Below are positions 63,061-64,000 of a stretch of 64,000 bases of DNA, piece by piece (within the stretch, counting starts at the first letter, position 1; the number at the start of each line of letters is the position of its first letter). Below the pieces are notes generated by a model. That model searched no databases, was not told where the DNA came from, and saw only the letters and a program-made list of their open reading frames with translations. Made by a program: the position numbers and the translations under genes. The DNA comes from an uncultured Clostridia bacterium (lineage in GTDB: Bacteria; Bacillota; Clostridia; Oscillospirales; Acutalibacteraceae), in assembly GCA_944384815.1 (NCBI GenBank), contig CALWUW010000036.1, positions 1 to 64,000 of the forward strand, written 5' to 3'.

Positions 63061-63261
63061 GGAAAATTTGTGAAAAGAAAGACGAAAAGCCGGGAAAAAA
63101 GCCGAAGAAAAAACACGTTCGCCTTTGGGGAAATTTTTGGAAAAAAAAAGGAGAAAAGCCCCTTCCTTTTTTTTAAAACCATGCTACAATGGGAGCAGGA
63201 AAACCGCCCCTTTCCCGGAAAGGGGAACAGCCGGGAAACCGGCGGAAAAAGGAGGATTTGT

Positions 63262-64000
63262 ATGGGTATTGAATCGTACATGGGCATGACCACCGGCGTC
63301 TGCTATTACCCGGAGCACTGGGAGGAAAAGGACTGGAAGCCCGATTTGCTGCAAATGCTGGAAAACGGCATTCACGTGGTGCGGGTGGCGGAGTTTGCCT
63401 GGAGCTTTTTTGAGCCGGAGGAAGGAGTTTTCACCTTTGATTTCTTCGACCGTTTCCTGGAAGTGGCCCGGGAAACCGGCATGAAGGTGATCTTCTGCAC
63501 CCCCACCGCCACGCCCCCGGCCTGGGCGTCCAACCAGTATCCGGAGATCCTGAACGCCAACCGTCAGGGTGTTTTGTACCGGCATGGTCATCGGCGGCAT
63601 TATAACTATAACTCCCCCAAATACCGGGAGCTGACCCGGAACATCGTTACCCGCCTGGCGGAGCATTATGCCGGGCATCCGGCCATTATCGGCTGGCAGC
63701 TGGATAACGAATTCAACTGCGGCACGGACGAGTTCTATTCCCAAAGCGATTCCCTGGCCTTCCGGGTCTACCTGCGGAAGAAATACGGGACCCTGGAAGC
63801 CCTGAACAAAGCCTGGGGAACGGTATTCTGGAACCAGAGCTATACTTCCTGGGAGGAAGTGTTTGTCCCCCGCCCCACCGTGGCCGGATATACCAATCCC
63901 CACATGGAGCTGGAGTTTATCCGCTTTATCTCCCAGAGCACCCGGGAATTCGCCAAGCTGCAAAGCGACATTCTCCGGCAGTATCTGCCCAAAGAGACCT
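63262..64000 (+). CDS. GH42 beta-galactosidase, partial (runs off the window)
   Basis: The first 246 residues of a glycoside hydrolase family 42 enzyme, which splits beta-galactosides. The start MGIESYMGMTTGVCYYPEHW follows AAGGAGG. Typical GH42 elements are VRVAEFAWSFFEPEEG, FCTPTATPPAWASNQYPEIL, SPKYRELTRNIV and the acid/base region IGWQLDNEFNC (Glu in NE). The nucleophile region lies beyond the window. TACAAT at about 63184-63189 could be its -10 element. It diverges from the polyamine operon. Confidence 0.93.
   Translation, partial: MGIESYMGMTTGVCYYPEHWEEKDWKPDLLQMLENGIHVVRVAEFAWSFFEPEEGVFTFDFFDRFLEVARETGMKVIFCTPTATPPAWASNQYPEILNANRQGVLYRHGHRRHYNYNSPKYRELTRNIVTRLAEHYAGHPAIIGWQLDNEFNCGTDEFYSQSDSLAFRVYLRKKYGTLEALNKAWGTVFWNQSYTSWEEVFVPRPTVAGYTNPHMELEFIRFISQSTREFAKLQSDILRQYLPKET

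Overview
The window is a chromosomal replication-origin region from an anaerobic Gram-positive bacterium of class Clostridia. This rests on the gene order rpmH-dnaA-dnaN-yaaA-recF-remB-gyrB-gyrA to the right, rnpA-yidD-yidC-khpB-mnmE-mnmG-rsmG-noc-parA-parB-serS to the left, an oxygen-sensitive class III ribonucleotide reductase, and AGGAGG-type ribosome binding sites. An order such as Oscillospirales or Lachnospirales is likely, but I cannot fix it from sequence alone. I see no phage, insertion sequence, CRISPR array or rRNA operon.

Layout. 1-485: a Met-Glu-Val tRNA operon with a consensus promoter and tandem terminators. 700-2850: three adjacent, independently damaged genes of a pectin/uronate (kdu) locus. 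3280-20460: leftward housekeeping genes (guaB, acyl-ACP thioesterase, serS, parB, parA, noc, rsmG, mnmG, mnmE, khpB, yidC, yidD, rnpA, rpmH), with parS sites at 9843 and 13494. 20460-22926: the divergent rpmH/dnaA promoters and a dnaA-dnaN gap that is the best oriC candidate. 21117-46686: almost all genes run rightward, away from the origin: dnaA, dnaN, recF, gyrB, three YcxB-like membrane proteins, gyrA, a Nudix hydrolase, the anaerobic ribonucleotide reductase, a PRPP synthetase, a SARP-type regulator and a secreted transglutaminase-like protein. 47300-62614: a block on the opposite (lagging) strand, holding a DUF2804 protein, a 1450-residue disordered/degenerate P-type ATPase protein, rlmB and a six-gene polyamine cluster from arginine to spermidine. 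The window ends inside a GH42 beta-galactosidase gene.

Most notable observations. (1) The class III ribonucleotide reductase is split: the large chain ends after its zinc motif, and the glycyl-radical segment is a separate 53-residue ORF at 39238-39399, translationally coupled to nrdG. (2) Most longer intergenic gaps contain a degenerate tandem array with a unit of 7-9 bp (usually 8 or 9). The sequence differs from gap to gap, and in several places the same 9-bp pattern continues inside genes as tripeptide-repeat tails (RecF C-terminus, the 1450-residue protein). (3) The kdu locus carries one nonsense mutation, one frameshift and one in-frame deletion fusion side by side. (4) The 1450-residue protein keeps a P-type ATPase layout but has lost the KTGT of its phosphorylation motif. 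(5) The speA leader contains competing stems and a terminator-like hairpin, suggesting attenuation.

How the genes work together. The left arm provides tRNA modification (MnmE/MnmG), membrane-protein insertion (YidC/YidD) and chromosome segregation (ParA/ParB/Noc with parS). The right arm provides replication, recombination, topology control and anaerobic dNTP supply, with PRPP synthesis nearby. The lagging-strand block makes agmatine, N-carbamoylputrescine, putrescine and spermidine. All calls come from reading the sequence and from family knowledge. No database search or folding program was run.
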